Of a DNA stretch of 53,775 nucleotides, positions 9,970 to 17,693 are shown in pieces. The stretch is from Lentimicrobiaceae bacterium. Its GTDB lineage: Bacteria; Bacteroidota; Bacteroidia; Bacteroidales; F082. Location: NCBI GenBank assembly GCA_015061295.1, contig SUWU01000017.1, positions 1-53,775 on the forward strand, read 5' to 3'. The notes beneath the pieces were generated by a model. It did not search any database. It saw nothing but the letters and a program-made list of their open reading frames with translations, and was not told the DNA's origin. Within the stretch, counting starts at the first letter, position 1; the number at the start of each line of letters is the position of its first letter. Both the position numbers and the translations under genes were made by a program.

Positions 9970-11361
9970 ATGAGACAACAAGTCAACAAGTCAACAAGTC
10001 AACAAGTCAACAAGATAACGAGACGTTTTTTAATGGCATTTGCTGTCGTTATGATTTCGTTATCCATTAAAGCGCAGGAGCCACAAGTTATCGATAGAGT
10101 GGTAGCAGTAGTTGGACAGAATATCATATTACAGTCCGATATTGAAGCACAATATCTTCAGTATAGATTGCAAGGTGGCATCAAGGGTAGTGCAAGTTCA
10201 ATACGTTGTGAGATTCTTGAAGATCTTATGTTCCGTAAGTTGATGCTCAATCAGGCTGAGATGGATAGCATTGTAGTCACTGATGAGCAGGTAGAGAGTG
10301 AAGTTGACCACCTGATTCGATATTTTATATCGCAGTTAGGCTCACAGGAGAATCTTGAGAAATATTACAAGAAGACCATGCCTGAAATTAAGGAGGAACT
10401 ACACCGTATGAAGAAGGAGCAGATGTTAGAACAACAGGTACAGCAAGGAATGATGGCTAATGTGGAGGTGACGCCTGCTGAGGTTAGACAGTGTTATAAT
10501 GAGATGCACAAAGATAGTGTCCCGATGGTTAACGCTAAATATGAGATAGCTCAGCTTGTGAAGAAACCGCCAGTCACCTTAGATGAGAAGTTGGAAGTAA
10601 AAGACAGATTGTATAAGATGCGTAAGCGCATCCTCGATGGAGAGCGTTTCTCAACATTGGCATTGTTATATTCTGAAGATCCAGGCTCTGCCAAAAATGG
10701 CGGTGAGTTAGGCTTCCATGGAAGAGGTGAGTTTGCTCCAGAGTTTGAAGCCGCTGCTTTTAACCTACGTGATGGAGAAATATCGGAAGTAGTGGAGACA
10801 GAGTTTGGCTTTCATATCATTCAGATGATAGAACGAAGAGACGACCTCGTCAACGTTCGTCATATATTGCTCACCGTGAAAGTGTCTCTCGATGCTTTGC
10901 AGACAGCTTACAATGAACTCGACTCAATAGCTCAACTTATTCATAACGACAGCATCACCTTTGATGAGGCTGTCAGAAAGTATAGCGATGAAGCTGATAG
11001 AATCAATGGAGGTATGCTCGTTAATCCTAACACAGGAGGAACGTTGTTCGATGCCTCTGAACTCGACCAACAGGTGTCTGTCACCGTTAATAATATGAAA
11101 GTTGGTGAGATCAGTGAGCCTGTGGCAATGAAGACTTCCGATAACAAAGACGCTTGTCGTATCTTATATCTTAAAAAGAAGACACTGCCTCATAAAGCTA
11201 ATCTCAAAGAAGATTATACACTCTTCCGCGACATAGCCTTGCAGAAAAAACGCGAAGAAGTGATAAACAAATGGATAGTAAATAAGTCGCAAAAGGCATA
11301 TATAAAGGTCATCGATGACTTTAAAGATTGTGATTTTAAGTTCGATTGGAATTTCCAATAA
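9970..11361 (+). CDS. SurA-like periplasmic chaperone/PPIase with repeat-encoded N-terminus
   Basis: The mature protein begins near QEPQVIDRVVAVVGQNIILQSD, the typical SurA opening. Two parvulin domains follow at about residues 187-287 (AKYEIAQLV, NGGELGFHGRGEF, FGFHIIQM) and 294-400 (NVRHILLTV). The role is chaperoning of outer-membrane proteins through the periplasm. The first 20 residues are unusual: an octamer repeat (9980-10019) encodes MRQQVNKSTSQQVNK ahead of the hydrophobic signal core. The only later in-frame Met at the core (MAFAVVMISL) would leave a signal peptide with no positive charge, so I keep the start at 9970. The gene is followed 18 bases later by moxR. Confidence 0.88.
   Translation: MRQQVNKSTSQQVNKITRRFLMAFAVVMISLSIKAQEPQVIDRVVAVVGQNIILQSDIEAQYLQYRLQGGIKGSASSIRCEILEDLMFRKLMLNQAEMDSIVVTDEQVESEVDHLIRYFISQLGSQENLEKYYKKTMPEIKEELHRMKKEQMLEQQVQQGMMANVEVTPAEVRQCYNEMHKDSVPMVNAKYEIAQLVKKPPVTLDEKLEVKDRLYKMRKRILDGERFSTLALLYSEDPGSAKNGGELGFHGRGEFAPEFEAAAFNLRDGEISEVVETEFGFHIIQMIERRDDLVNVRHILLTVKVSLDALQTAYNELDSIAQLIHNDSITFDEAVRKYSDEADRINGGMLVNPNTGGTLFDASELDQQVSVTVNNMKVGEISEPVAMKTSDNKDACRILYLKKKTLPHKANLKEDYTLFRDIALQKKREEVINKWIVNKSQKAYIKVIDDFKDCDFKFDWNFQ
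9980..10019 (+). repeat. Octamer tandem repeat inside the surA-like gene
   Basis: Five tandem copies of AAGTCAAC (four perfect, the last AAGATAAC) lie within the first 17 codons. Because 8 is not a multiple of 3, gain or loss of one copy would shift the frame of everything downstream. Confidence 0.9.
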
Positions 11362-11379
11362 TAATTAAAAAAGAAGTAT

Positions 11380-12345
11380 ATGTATCAGTCTGATGTTGAA
11401 GGAGCAAAGGCTTTGGTGCAACGATATGATATGTTAAAGAAAGAGATATCGAAAGTTATCGTTGGTCAAGAAGATGTTATTCATAATACTATATTATCAG
11501 TCTTTTGCCGAGGACATGTCTTATTGGTAGGAGTGCCTGGTCTTGCAAAGACATTGTTAGTAAGTACCATAGGGCGTGCTCTTGGCTTGTCATTTAGCCG
11601 TGTACAATTCACTCCCGACCTCATGCCGTCAGATATTATAGGTACAGAGATACTCGATGACATGCGACAGTTTAAGTTTGTGAAAGGACCTATATTCTCT
11701 AATGTTATACTTGCCGACGAGATTAATAGAACGCCTCCTAAGACACAGGCCGCTCTTCTTGAAGCTATGCAGGAGAGACATGTGACTGTGTCGGGTAAGA
11801 CATATAAATTAGAGGAGCCTTTCTTTGTTCTTGCAACGCAGAATCCTATCGAACAAGAAGGAACATATCCTTTACCAGAGGCTCAACTCGACCGTTTTAT
11901 GTTTAACCTTATGCTCGATTATCCTTCGTATGAAGAAGAGATAATGGTGGTTAAGAATACAACATCTGATAAAATTAATGATGTTAATAATGTGATGACG
12001 GCAGAGGAGATTATGTATTTTCAGAACCTTGTACGTCGTGTCCCTGTGCCAGATAATGTGTATGAATATGCTGTGTCGTTGGTGTCGAGTACACGTCCTA
12101 ATACAGAACGTGCTCATGAGTGGAGCAACAGATACCTTAGCTGGGGTGCAGGTCCTCGCGCGTCGCAGTATCTGATTATAGGTGCAAAAGGTAATGCTTT
12201 GTTGAGAGGTAAATTCTCTCCCGACATAGAAGATGTGCAGGAGGTGGCACTGCCTATATTGCGTCATCGTCTCGTGAGAAATTATACGGCAGAAGCTGAA
12301 GGCATTAGCATAGAGAAGATAATAAAAGAACTGTCGTCTAAATAA
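11380..12345 (+). CDS. MoxR family AAA+ ATPase
   Basis: A 321-residue AAA+ ATPase of the MoxR branch, thought to act as a chaperone-like remodeller, often with VWA-domain partners. Walker A is GVPGLAKT (residues 51-58), Walker B is VILADEINR with Asp113/Glu114, followed by TPPKTQAALLEAMQE; sensor 1 is FFVLATQNP. The length is normal. It is the last gene of the foldase run. The DUF58/VWA genes usual next to moxR are absent; the next gene is convergent and the hairpin at 12355-12385 separates them. The target in this organism cannot be inferred from the sequence. Confidence 0.93.
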   Translation: MYQSDVEGAKALVQRYDMLKKEISKVIVGQEDVIHNTILSVFCRGHVLLVGVPGLAKTLLVSTIGRALGLSFSRVQFTPDLMPSDIIGTEILDDMRQFKFVKGPIFSNVILADEINRTPPKTQAALLEAMQERHVTVSGKTYKLEEPFFVLATQNPIEQEGTYPLPEAQLDRFMFNLMLDYPSYEEEIMVVKNTTSDKINDVNNVMTAEEIMYFQNLVRRVPVPDNVYEYAVSLVSSTRPNTERAHEWSNRYLSWGAGPRASQYLIIGAKGNALLRGKFSPDIEDVQEVALPILRHRLVRNYTAEAEGISIEKIIKELSSK

Positions 12346-12354
12346 GTACTGATG

Positions 12355-12385
12355 ATTTTTAGTGGAAGACTATTCCACTAAAAAT
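12355..12385. terminator. Bidirectional hairpin terminator overlapping the 3' end of the LUD gene
   Basis: ATTTTTAGTGGAA (12355-12367) and TTCCACTAAAAAT (12373-12385) form a perfect 13-bp stem with loop GACTA. It lies between convergent moxR and the LUD gene; one arm contains the LUD gene's last codons and the stop codon falls in the loop. Confidence 0.85.
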
Positions 12386-13038
12386 AATGCTATCTGTTTA
12401 CAGCCGATGGCTCCGATGGTAAGCTTGTTTTCTATAGCAGTGCTTTGACTCGGCCCGCTAATAATACTTATATTCTTTGGTGTAGATTCTTTGTATCGCT
12501 CTCTCAAGAGAGGAAATATGTCTTTTAGTTTTGATACAAACTGAGAAGGACGTGCCAATATAAGAAGGGTGTCGGCAAAAGAATACGCTGCCACAGAACC
12601 AGCACACGCATCAGAGATGACGATACTCCCTGTCTGAGCTATCATACATTCACAGGTAATGAGACTGACATTCTTTCTACGTTCAGAGTCTCTGTAGTCG
12701 TCGGATAACGCTATGCCGCTATCTGATAATATTTCTTTTATCTCATGACTTGTGGTGAGAAGTGGCAACCAATTGTTCTCTATAACAAACTGCTGTAAGG
12801 CTTCTTTGAAGTTTTCCATGCTCTCGAAGTACATGAAGATACCTCCATTTTCTTTAAAACGTTCTATGAAGGTAAACTCATTTCCATCTTCTTCTTTAAA
12901 AGGAATCCAAGTGTCATCTTGAAGGTTGATGTCGGAGAAATGATTCTCGTCTTTCTCCAAGATGGCACTGCGAACCTTGGCAAGGATTTGCTCCTTGTTA
13001 GTACAATCTCTGTTATTTCCGCCAAAAATAAAATCCAT
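12370..13038 (-). CDS. LUD domain protein (LutC/YkgG-like)
   Basis: The protein has the LUD (DUF162) fold seen in LutC of the lactate-utilisation system: ECMIAQTGSIVISD followed by a Rossmann-like ILARPSQFVSKL and a C-terminal SGPSQSTAIENKLTIG. LutC is a non-catalytic partner of an iron-sulfur lactate oxidation complex, but LutA and LutB are not here. The gene instead follows ftsH with a 6-base gap in an rsfS-ftsH-LUD operon, an arrangement I recall from other Bacteroidales, so the role may differ from lactate use. The length of 222 residues fits. The last residues and stop codon are embedded in the terminator hairpin. Confidence 0.82.
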   Translation of the reverse strand: MDFIFGGNNRDCTNKEQILAKVRSAILEKDENHFSDINLQDDTWIPFKEEDGNEFTFIERFKENGGIFMYFESMENFKEALQQFVIENNWLPLLTTSHEIKEILSDSGIALSDDYRDSERRKNVSLITCECMIAQTGSIVISDACAGSVAAYSFADTLLILARPSQFVSKLKDIFPLLRERYKESTPKNISIISGPSQSTAIENKLTIGAIGCKQIALFLVE

Positions 13039-13044
13039 ATTCTA

Positions 13045-15084
13045 TTATGACTCTGACTCTGACTTTGACTCTGACTCTGACTTTGACTCTGACTCTGACT
13101 TTGACTCTGACTCGTTGTCTTGTTGACTCGTTGACTCGTTGTCTTCTTCTTTCGGGAATTCAATTTCCTCCTTAACCCATGGGCGTTTGCCAAATATCAT
13201 CTCCAAATCATCGCCGAATACGACCTCTTTGTCGATGAGTTTGTTGGCAAGTTGTGTCAATCCATCTATATTATCACCCAAAATCTTAAGAGCTTCTTGA
13301 TATGCGCTCTCTATGAGTTGACTTACGCGTTCATCAATTATTTCAGCAGTTTTTTCGCTGAAAGGTTTTGTCAAGGCGTAATCTTGTTGTCCTGTAGAAT
13401 CATAATAACTTCTGTTACCGATCTTTTCATCGAGTCCATAATATACCACCATTGCAGTAGCTTGTTTTGTCACTTTCTCTAAGTCGCTGAGGGCTCCTGT
13501 GGAGATATGACCGAATATCAGTTGTTCAGCAGCGCGGCCTCCGAGTGTTGCTATCATCTCGTGATACATCTGTTCTTTTGTCGTGATTTGTCTTTCGTTA
13601 GGGAGGTACCATGCTGCACCGAGAGCTTTTCCGCGTGGTACTATGGTGACTTTCACTAATGGATGAGCGAACTCTAAGAGCCAACTTGTAGTGGCGTGAC
13701 CAGCCTCATGGAAAGCAATGACTTTTTTCTCGGAGTCTGTTATGACTTTATTCTTCTTCTCGAGTCCCCCTACTATACGGTCGATAGCATCTAAGAAATC
13801 TTGTTTCTCTATAGATTCTTTGTTACGTCGTGCTGCTATGAGAGCTGCTTCGTTGCACACGTTGGCGATATCGGCTCCAGAGAATCCTGGTGTCTGTTTC
13901 GCTAAGAACTCGATGCTGACATCGTCAGATAACTTTAGCTTACGCATATGAACCTCGAATATCTCTTTACGACCGATGAGGTCGGGGAGTTCTACATATA
14001 TCTGACGGTCGAAACGTCCAGCGCGCATGAGGGCTTTGTCTAAGATGTCGGCACGGTTTGTCGCTGCTATCACGATGACACCTGAATTGGTGCCGAAGCC
14101 ATCCATCTCTGTGAGTAATTGGTTAAGTGTACTTTCTCTTTCGTCGTTACCACCGCTCATAGGATTCTTGCCACGAGCACGTCCTATAGCGTCGATCTCA
14201 TCAATGAATATGATACTTGGTGACTTCTCCTTGGCTTGTTTGAAGAGGTCTCTTACTCTCGAAGCGCCTACGCCGACGAACATCTCTACGAAGTCGGAGC
14301 CTGAGATGCTGAAGAAAGGAACGTTAGCTTCACCAGCGACTGACTTGGCTAATAAGGTCTTACCTGTACCTGGAGGACCTACTAATAAAACACCTTTTGG
14401 TATCTTACCACCTAACTTGGTATAACGACCTGGATTCTTCAGGAAATCGACGACTTCCATCACTTCTTCTTTCGCTTCTTCAAGACCAGCTACATCTTTA
14501 AATGTCACTTTTACATCAGAAGCGTTGTCGTATAACTTAGCTTGCGATTTCCCGATGTTAAAGACGTTGCCACCGCCTCCAGCGCCACCGTTACGTCCCA
14601 TCATTCTTATTATCAAAAACCAGAAACCAAATATTATCACGATAGGTAATATCCATGAGACTATCTCGGCGCCCCAATTATGACGTTTTACATTCTGTGG
14701 ATAAATGGGATCGGTGAAGCCTTCTTGTGCAGTCTCAAGATCTTGCTCAAAACGTTCAACAGAACCTATACGGAGAGTATAGTTGGGTGTGCTGTTGAAA
14801 CTGCTGCTTCTTTCATTAGGGAAGTATTTCTGTAGGCCGCTCTCGTTTAAGTAAATCTCTGCAATCTCACCGTTGACGAGGTCTATCTTCTCAATGTCTT
14901 TGTCTTTCAACAATGTGATTAATTTGCCTTTGTCTATTTCTTCTGTCTTGCTGCCTCCATTGAAAAATAAGGAGCCGAGAAACACTGCCGTTAAGACTAC
15001 ATAAATCCAGTAAAAACTAAATTTCTTCTTTGGTTTGTTGTTGCTGTTGTTTGGATTTCCAAAAGAATTGTTATTCTCCATCAA
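13045..15084 (-). CDS. ftsH: ATP-dependent zinc metalloprotease FtsH
   Basis: Inner-membrane AAA+ protease that extracts and degrades misfolded membrane proteins. Two membrane segments lie at about residues 22-42 and 141-160 with a periplasmic domain between them. Walker A is GPPGTGKT (236-243), Walker B is [12 protein letters not shown], the second region of homology holds [20 protein letters not shown], and the zinc site is HEAGH (about 457-461). The body ends normally near [13 protein letters not shown]. About 30 extra residues of Ser/Glu/Lys/Gln/Asn repeats follow, encoded by tandem 8-mers and 6-mers (13048-13146). It lies between rsfS (24-base gap) and the LUD gene (6-base gap). Confidence 0.97.
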   Translation of the reverse strand: MMENNNSFGNPNNSNNKPKKKFSFYWIYVVLTAVFLGSLFFNGGSKTEEIDKGKLITLLKDKDIEKIDLVNGEIAEIYLNESGLQKYFPNERSSSFNSTPNYTLRIGSVERFEQDLETAQEGFTDPIYPQNVKRHNWGAEIVSWILPIVIIFGFWFLIIRMMGRNGGAGGGGNVFNIGKSQAKLYDNASDVKVTFKDVAGLEEAKEEVMEVVDFLKNPGRYTKLGGKIPKGVLLVGPPGTGKTLLAKSVAGEANVPFFSISGSDFVEMFVGVGASRVRDLFKQAKEKSPSIIFIDEIDAIGRARGKNPMSGGNDERESTLNQLLTEMDGFGTNSGVIVIAATNRADILDKALMRAGRFDRQIYVELPDLIGRKEIFEVHMRKLKLSDDVSIEFLAKQTPGFSGADIANVCNEAALIAARRNKESIEKQDFLDAIDRIVGGLEKKNKVITDSEKKVIAFHEAGHATTSWLLEFAHPLVKVTIVPRGKALGAAWYLPNERQITTKEQMYHEMIATLGGRAAEQLIFGHISTGALSDLEKVTKQATAMVVYYGLDEKIGNRSYYDSTGQQDYALTKPFSEKTAEIIDERVSQLIESAYQEALKILGDNIDGLTQLANKLIDKEVVFGDDLEMIFGKRPWVKEEIEFPKEEDNESTSQQDNESESKSESESKSESESKSESES
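13048..13146 (-). repeat. Hexamer and octamer repeats encoding the FtsH tail
   Basis: On the coding strand, copies of an AGTCAAC/AGACAAC-type octamer are followed by (GAGTCA)-type hexamers. The hexamers are organised in an 18-base higher-order unit that encodes SESESK three times. The array ends at the stop codon. Confidence 0.9.
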
Positions 15085-15108
15085 TTTGTTGTTTTAAAAA
15101 TGTTAGAC

Positions 15109-15477
15109 TTAATCTTCGTATGAAGTTCGTTCTGCATCAGCCCATAACGACTCTAATTGGAAGAAGTCGCGTTTAGGTTCTAAAAAGACATGAACTACTA
15201 CATCGATATAGTCAATCAAAATCCATTCCGCGTTTTCAAAACCTTCGTAATGATATGGTTTGACGCCATTATCGCGTAAATCATCTAAAATTCTGTCAGC
15301 AATGGCAGAAACTTGTGTCTTCGATTGAGCATGACATATGACAAAATAGTCTGTCACTGCGGAATGTATATCTCTTAAATCTAATGAAACGATGTCTTTG
15401 GCTTTAAGCGCTTGCATTGTGTCAACAACAGCTGCCACTACTTGTTCTGTGTTATCTGTCTCGTGTCTAACTCTCAT
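15109..15477 (-). CDS. rsfS: Ribosomal silencing factor RsfS
   Basis: A 122-residue protein of the RsfS/Iojap family, which binds ribosomal protein L14 and blocks joining of the 30S and 50S subunits when nutrients are scarce. The diagnostic core is visible: LKAKDIVSLDLRD, YFVICHAQSKTQVSAIAD, and GFENAEWILIDYIDVVVHVF. It is the first gene of the rsfS-ftsH-LUD operon, with a promoter box at 15502-15509. Start and length fit the family. Confidence 0.95.
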   Translation of the reverse strand: MRVRHETDNTEQVVAAVVDTMQALKAKDIVSLDLRDIHSAVTDYFVICHAQSKTQVSAIADRILDDLRDNGVKPYHYEGFENAEWILIDYIDVVVHVFLEPKRDFFQLESLWADAERTSYED

Positions 15478-15501
15478 GATTCCTAATTAATTTATTTTGT
15501 G

Positions 15502-15509
15502 CAAAGATA
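15502..15509 (-). promoter_or_regulatory. Bacteroidota -7 box for the rsfS-ftsH-LUD operon
   Basis: Minus-strand TATCTTTG (context TTCTTATCTTTGCAC, almost the same as at valS and guaB) lies 25 bases upstream of the rsfS ATG. Confidence 0.75.
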
Positions 15510-15680
15510 AGAAAAAAAAGTCAAAGAGTTAACAAGTCAATATGCCAACAAGTTTTTTGAATATGAAAAAAAATAGAAAAAATTAAAGTAACACAATGCT
15601 GAGTTCATCAGAGTTGTTTTACATGTTTCGTAGAGTTTGGATTATGCTGCGAAAATATAATATAAGTCAAGATTTTTTAC

Positions 15681-15688
15681 TATTTTTG
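15681..15688 (+). promoter_or_regulatory. Candidate -7 box for birA
   Basis: TATTTTTG matches TAnnTTTG and ends only six bases before the ATG at 15695. Transcription would start at or next to the start codon, giving a leaderless or near-leaderless mRNA. Confidence 0.45.
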
Positions 15689-15694
15689 CCATAT

Positions 15695-16465
15695 ATGAAA
15701 ATAACTCATTTCAAAAATATAGAATCAACAAATTCTTATCTTCAGAATCTTCTTGACAGAGGTGAAGAAATTACAGATAATATTGTTGTTGCAGATTTTC
15801 AGACTTCAGGGAAAGGTCAAGGTAAGAATGTGTGGCATAGCGAAGAAGGGAAGAATCTGCTTTTCAGTATCGCCTTGGATATGAGTTTTCTTAAAGCCGA
15901 AGATCAGTTTCTTCTCACTCAGATGGTTTCTGTCGCCGTGATAGACGTTTTGAAAATATATCTTCCTGAAGAAAATCTTTTTATCAAATGGCCTAACGAC
16001 ATTTATTTCAACGACAAGAAAATTGCAGGTGTCTTGATAAAGAATGAGATTAAAGGAATGATGATGGGGACTTCTATTGTTGGTGTTGGGTTGAATGTTA
16101 ATCAGACTGCTTTTGATGCGAGTCTGCCCAATCCGATTTCATTGAAGATGATAACAGGAAAAGACTACGACATAGAAAAACTCCTTATAGAAGTTACCGA
16201 GTCACTAAGTCACCGAGTCACCAAGTGTCAGAGTCATAGTCATAGTCAGCGTCAGTGTCAGCGTCAAAGTTCAACAGCCAATAGCTATATCAACCATCTT
16301 TATCGCTACAAGCAATGGGCTTTCTACGAGCATGAAGGACGCCTCAAAGAAATGATGATAATCGGTTATGATAGATTTGGGCGTCTTATGTTAAAAGAAA
16401 AAAACAATCGTGAAGTAATCTGTGATTTAAAAGAGATAACTTTTGTAATAGAAGAAATCCTTTAA
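15695..16465 (+). CDS. birA: Biotin--[acetyl-CoA-carboxylase] ligase, catalytic domain only
   Basis: Attaches biotin to the carrier domain of biotin-dependent carboxylases. The biotin/ATP loop reads TSGKGQGKNVWHSEEGKN (residues 37-54), followed by KWPNDIY (99-105), KIAGVLIK and GVGLNVNQ. There is no N-terminal winged helix, so it is a class I enzyme without repressor function. The open frame extends upstream to 15596, but those 33 extra codons resemble nothing in the family, and the promoter box at 15681-15688 supports the start at 15695. Residues of about 169-195 (rich in Ser, His, Gln and Arg) are an insertion encoded by AGTCA-type repeats before the C-terminal SH3-like domain. The stop codon overlaps that of the convergent SRPBCC gene. 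Confidence 0.93.
   Translation: MKITHFKNIESTNSYLQNLLDRGEEITDNIVVADFQTSGKGQGKNVWHSEEGKNLLFSIALDMSFLKAEDQFLLTQMVSVAVIDVLKIYLPEENLFIKWPNDIYFNDKKIAGVLIKNEIKGMMMGTSIVGVGLNVNQTAFDASLPNPISLKMITGKDYDIEKLLIEVTESLSHRVTKCQSHSHSQRQCQRQSSTANSYINHLYRYKQWAFYEHEGRLKEMMIIGYDRFGRLMLKEKNNREVICDLKEITFVIEEIL
16199..16269 (+). repeat. AGTCA-type octamer/hexamer repeat inside birA
   Basis: AGTCACT-, AGTCACC- and AGTCAT/AGTCAG-type units of 8 and 6 bases run in frame through birA between the catalytic domain and the C-terminal domain. They encode a polar, low-complexity stretch. Confidence 0.85.
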
Positions 16466-16887
16466 CTCTTTAACTCTTCCGCTCTACTCGCCATCATATT
16501 TACTAAGTTCTGGAGAGGTCGTGATGCCATCATCTGCATCAGAGGATTAAGTTGAGCGTCTATCTCGAAGCAACACTCTGACACTGACATTGACTTAGTG
16601 ACTTGGTGACTTGGTGACTCAGTGTCTCTAATATAGATATTCAGCACAAATTGAAAAGGTGTCTTGCCTTCTGGGACAAGTTGTATCAGTTTATTAGGTT
16701 CGCGTTTTGCCACTCGAAGGGCGATGCTACCCATGCCTTGTATCGTAAATGAGAGATTGTCATGATCTGCTTTTACATCCACCACTTGTTCAGGTAAAAT
16801 AGACGGCATATTATTCATATCGCCAATATAATCGAATAACTCTTTATCGGAAACTTGGTTCTTTGTCCAATTACTTTTGAAAATCAT
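16462..16887 (-). CDS. SRPBCC (START-like) family protein
   Basis: A 141-residue small soluble protein. The opening FKSNWTKNQVSDKELFDYIGD, the central strand ISFTIQGMGSIALRV-like region and the C-terminal long helix ending NMMASRAEEL fit the helix-grip SRPBCC fold, which binds hydrophobic ligands. I know of no defined function for this Bacteroidales group. Residues of about 90-105 (ESPSHQVTKSMSVSEC) are encoded by AGTCA-type repeats in the loop between two strands and look like an insertion. The gene is convergent with birA and their stop codons overlap. A hairpin terminator separates it from pyrE upstream. Confidence 0.7.
   Translation of the reverse strand: MIFKSNWTKNQVSDKELFDYIGDMNNMPSILPEQVVDVKADHDNLSFTIQGMGSIALRVAKREPNKLIQLVPEGKTPFQFVLNIYIRDTESPSHQVTKSMSVSECCFEIDAQLNPLMQMMASRPLQNLVNMMASRAEELKS
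16574..16628 (-). repeat. AGTCA-type repeat inside the SRPBCC gene
   Basis: On the coding strand the units read GAGTCACC, AAGTCACC, AAGTCACT, AAGTCAATG and GTCAGTG. They are close relatives of the birA repeat 300 bases away but on the opposite strand. Confidence 0.85.
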
Positions 16888-16928
16888 AATTTATCTTCTT
16901 TGTGGTTAGAAAACGTGTCAATATAAAA

Positions 16929-16975
16929 AGACGCATCAATGCTTGTTCATAATTGTAGGAAACATTGATACGTCT
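16929..16975 (-). terminator. Hairpin terminator downstream of pyrE
   Basis: AGACGCATCAATG (16929-16941) pairs with CATTGATACGTCT (16963-16975), 13 positions with one wobble or mismatch. On the minus strand the second arm is followed by CTTTTTATATT, a short T-tract. Confidence 0.7.
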
Positions 16976-16995
16976 CTACTTATTGTCTTATTGTC

Positions 16996-17643
16996 TCAGA
17001 TTCTCGCATCGCTCCATGCTTGAGGGTCTTTCTTCCACTCTAACAGCGATTCTAAATCTTCTTTTCTAATGTAGTTCTCTTCTACAGCTTTTTGTATTAA
17101 GGCGTCATAGTTTGTCAATGTTGATAACAGACAGTTGTTGTTCTTGAAGTTTTCTGTTGCTTTTTCCATGCCGTAGGTGAAGATGGCTAACATACCTTTG
17201 ATGTCGGCTCCTTTTTCGCGGAGAGCTTCTACTGCCAACAGACTTGATTTACCTGTTGATACTAAGTCTTCTATGATAACTACCGATTGTCCGCTGTTGA
17301 TGACACCTTCAACTTGGTTGTTCAAGCCATGTGATTTCTTCTCAGAACGTACATATACGAAAGGTACACCTAACTCTTGTGCTACCAAAGCTCCTTGAGG
17401 AATGCCTCCTGTTGCCACGCCTGCTATCACATCTGGTTTACCATATTTGTCTAAACACATCTTCACGAAACCTTCACGGATGAAAGTCCTTACCTGTGGG
17501 TATGATAAAGTGACGCGGTTGTCGCAGTAGATAGGACTTTTTAAGCCTGAAGCCCATGTAAAAGGATTTGCAGGATTCAATTTTATTGCTTTAATTTGCA
17601 AAAGGAAACTGGCTAATGCCATTGATGTTTCTTGTTCGTTCAT
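16996..17643 (-). CDS. pyrE: Orotate phosphoribosyltransferase
   Basis: Converts orotate and PRPP to orotidine monophosphate in pyrimidine synthesis. The PRPP-binding motif is VVIIEDLVSTGKSS (about 121-134). The N-terminal FTWASGLKSPIYCDNR (about 28-43) and the ATGGIPQGALVA loop are also typical. With the start at 17643 the protein has 215 residues, close to the usual 210-215. An upstream in-frame ATG at 17688 overlaps the promoter box at 17686-17693 and is rejected. A hairpin terminator follows. The gene is divergent from the Nudix gene. Confidence 0.95.
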   Translation of the reverse strand: MNEQETSMALASFLLQIKAIKLNPANPFTWASGLKSPIYCDNRVTLSYPQVRTFIREGFVKMCLDKYGKPDVIAGVATGGIPQGALVAQELGVPFVYVRSEKKSHGLNNQVEGVINSGQSVVIIEDLVSTGKSSLLAVEALREKGADIKGMLAIFTYGMEKATENFKNNNCLLSTLTNYDALIQKAVEENYIRKEDLESLLEWKKDPQAWSDARI

Positions 17644-17685
17644 ATAAGTATGTTTTAAATTTATAAATCGATTTGAAATTCTACG

Positions 17686-17693
17686 CAAATGTA
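17686..17693 (-). promoter_or_regulatory. -7 box for pyrE overlapping the Nudix start codon
   Basis: Minus-strand TACATTTG matches TAnnTTTG, 43 bases upstream of the pyrE ATG. It covers the ATG (17689-17691) of the divergent Nudix gene. Confidence 0.55.

Noticed and set aside
12864..13193. Minus-strand frame encoding a long Gln-Ser repeat
   Set aside because: It is an alternative frame through the FtsH tail repeat and the LUD start region; the ftsH and LUD frames are clearly the coding ones.
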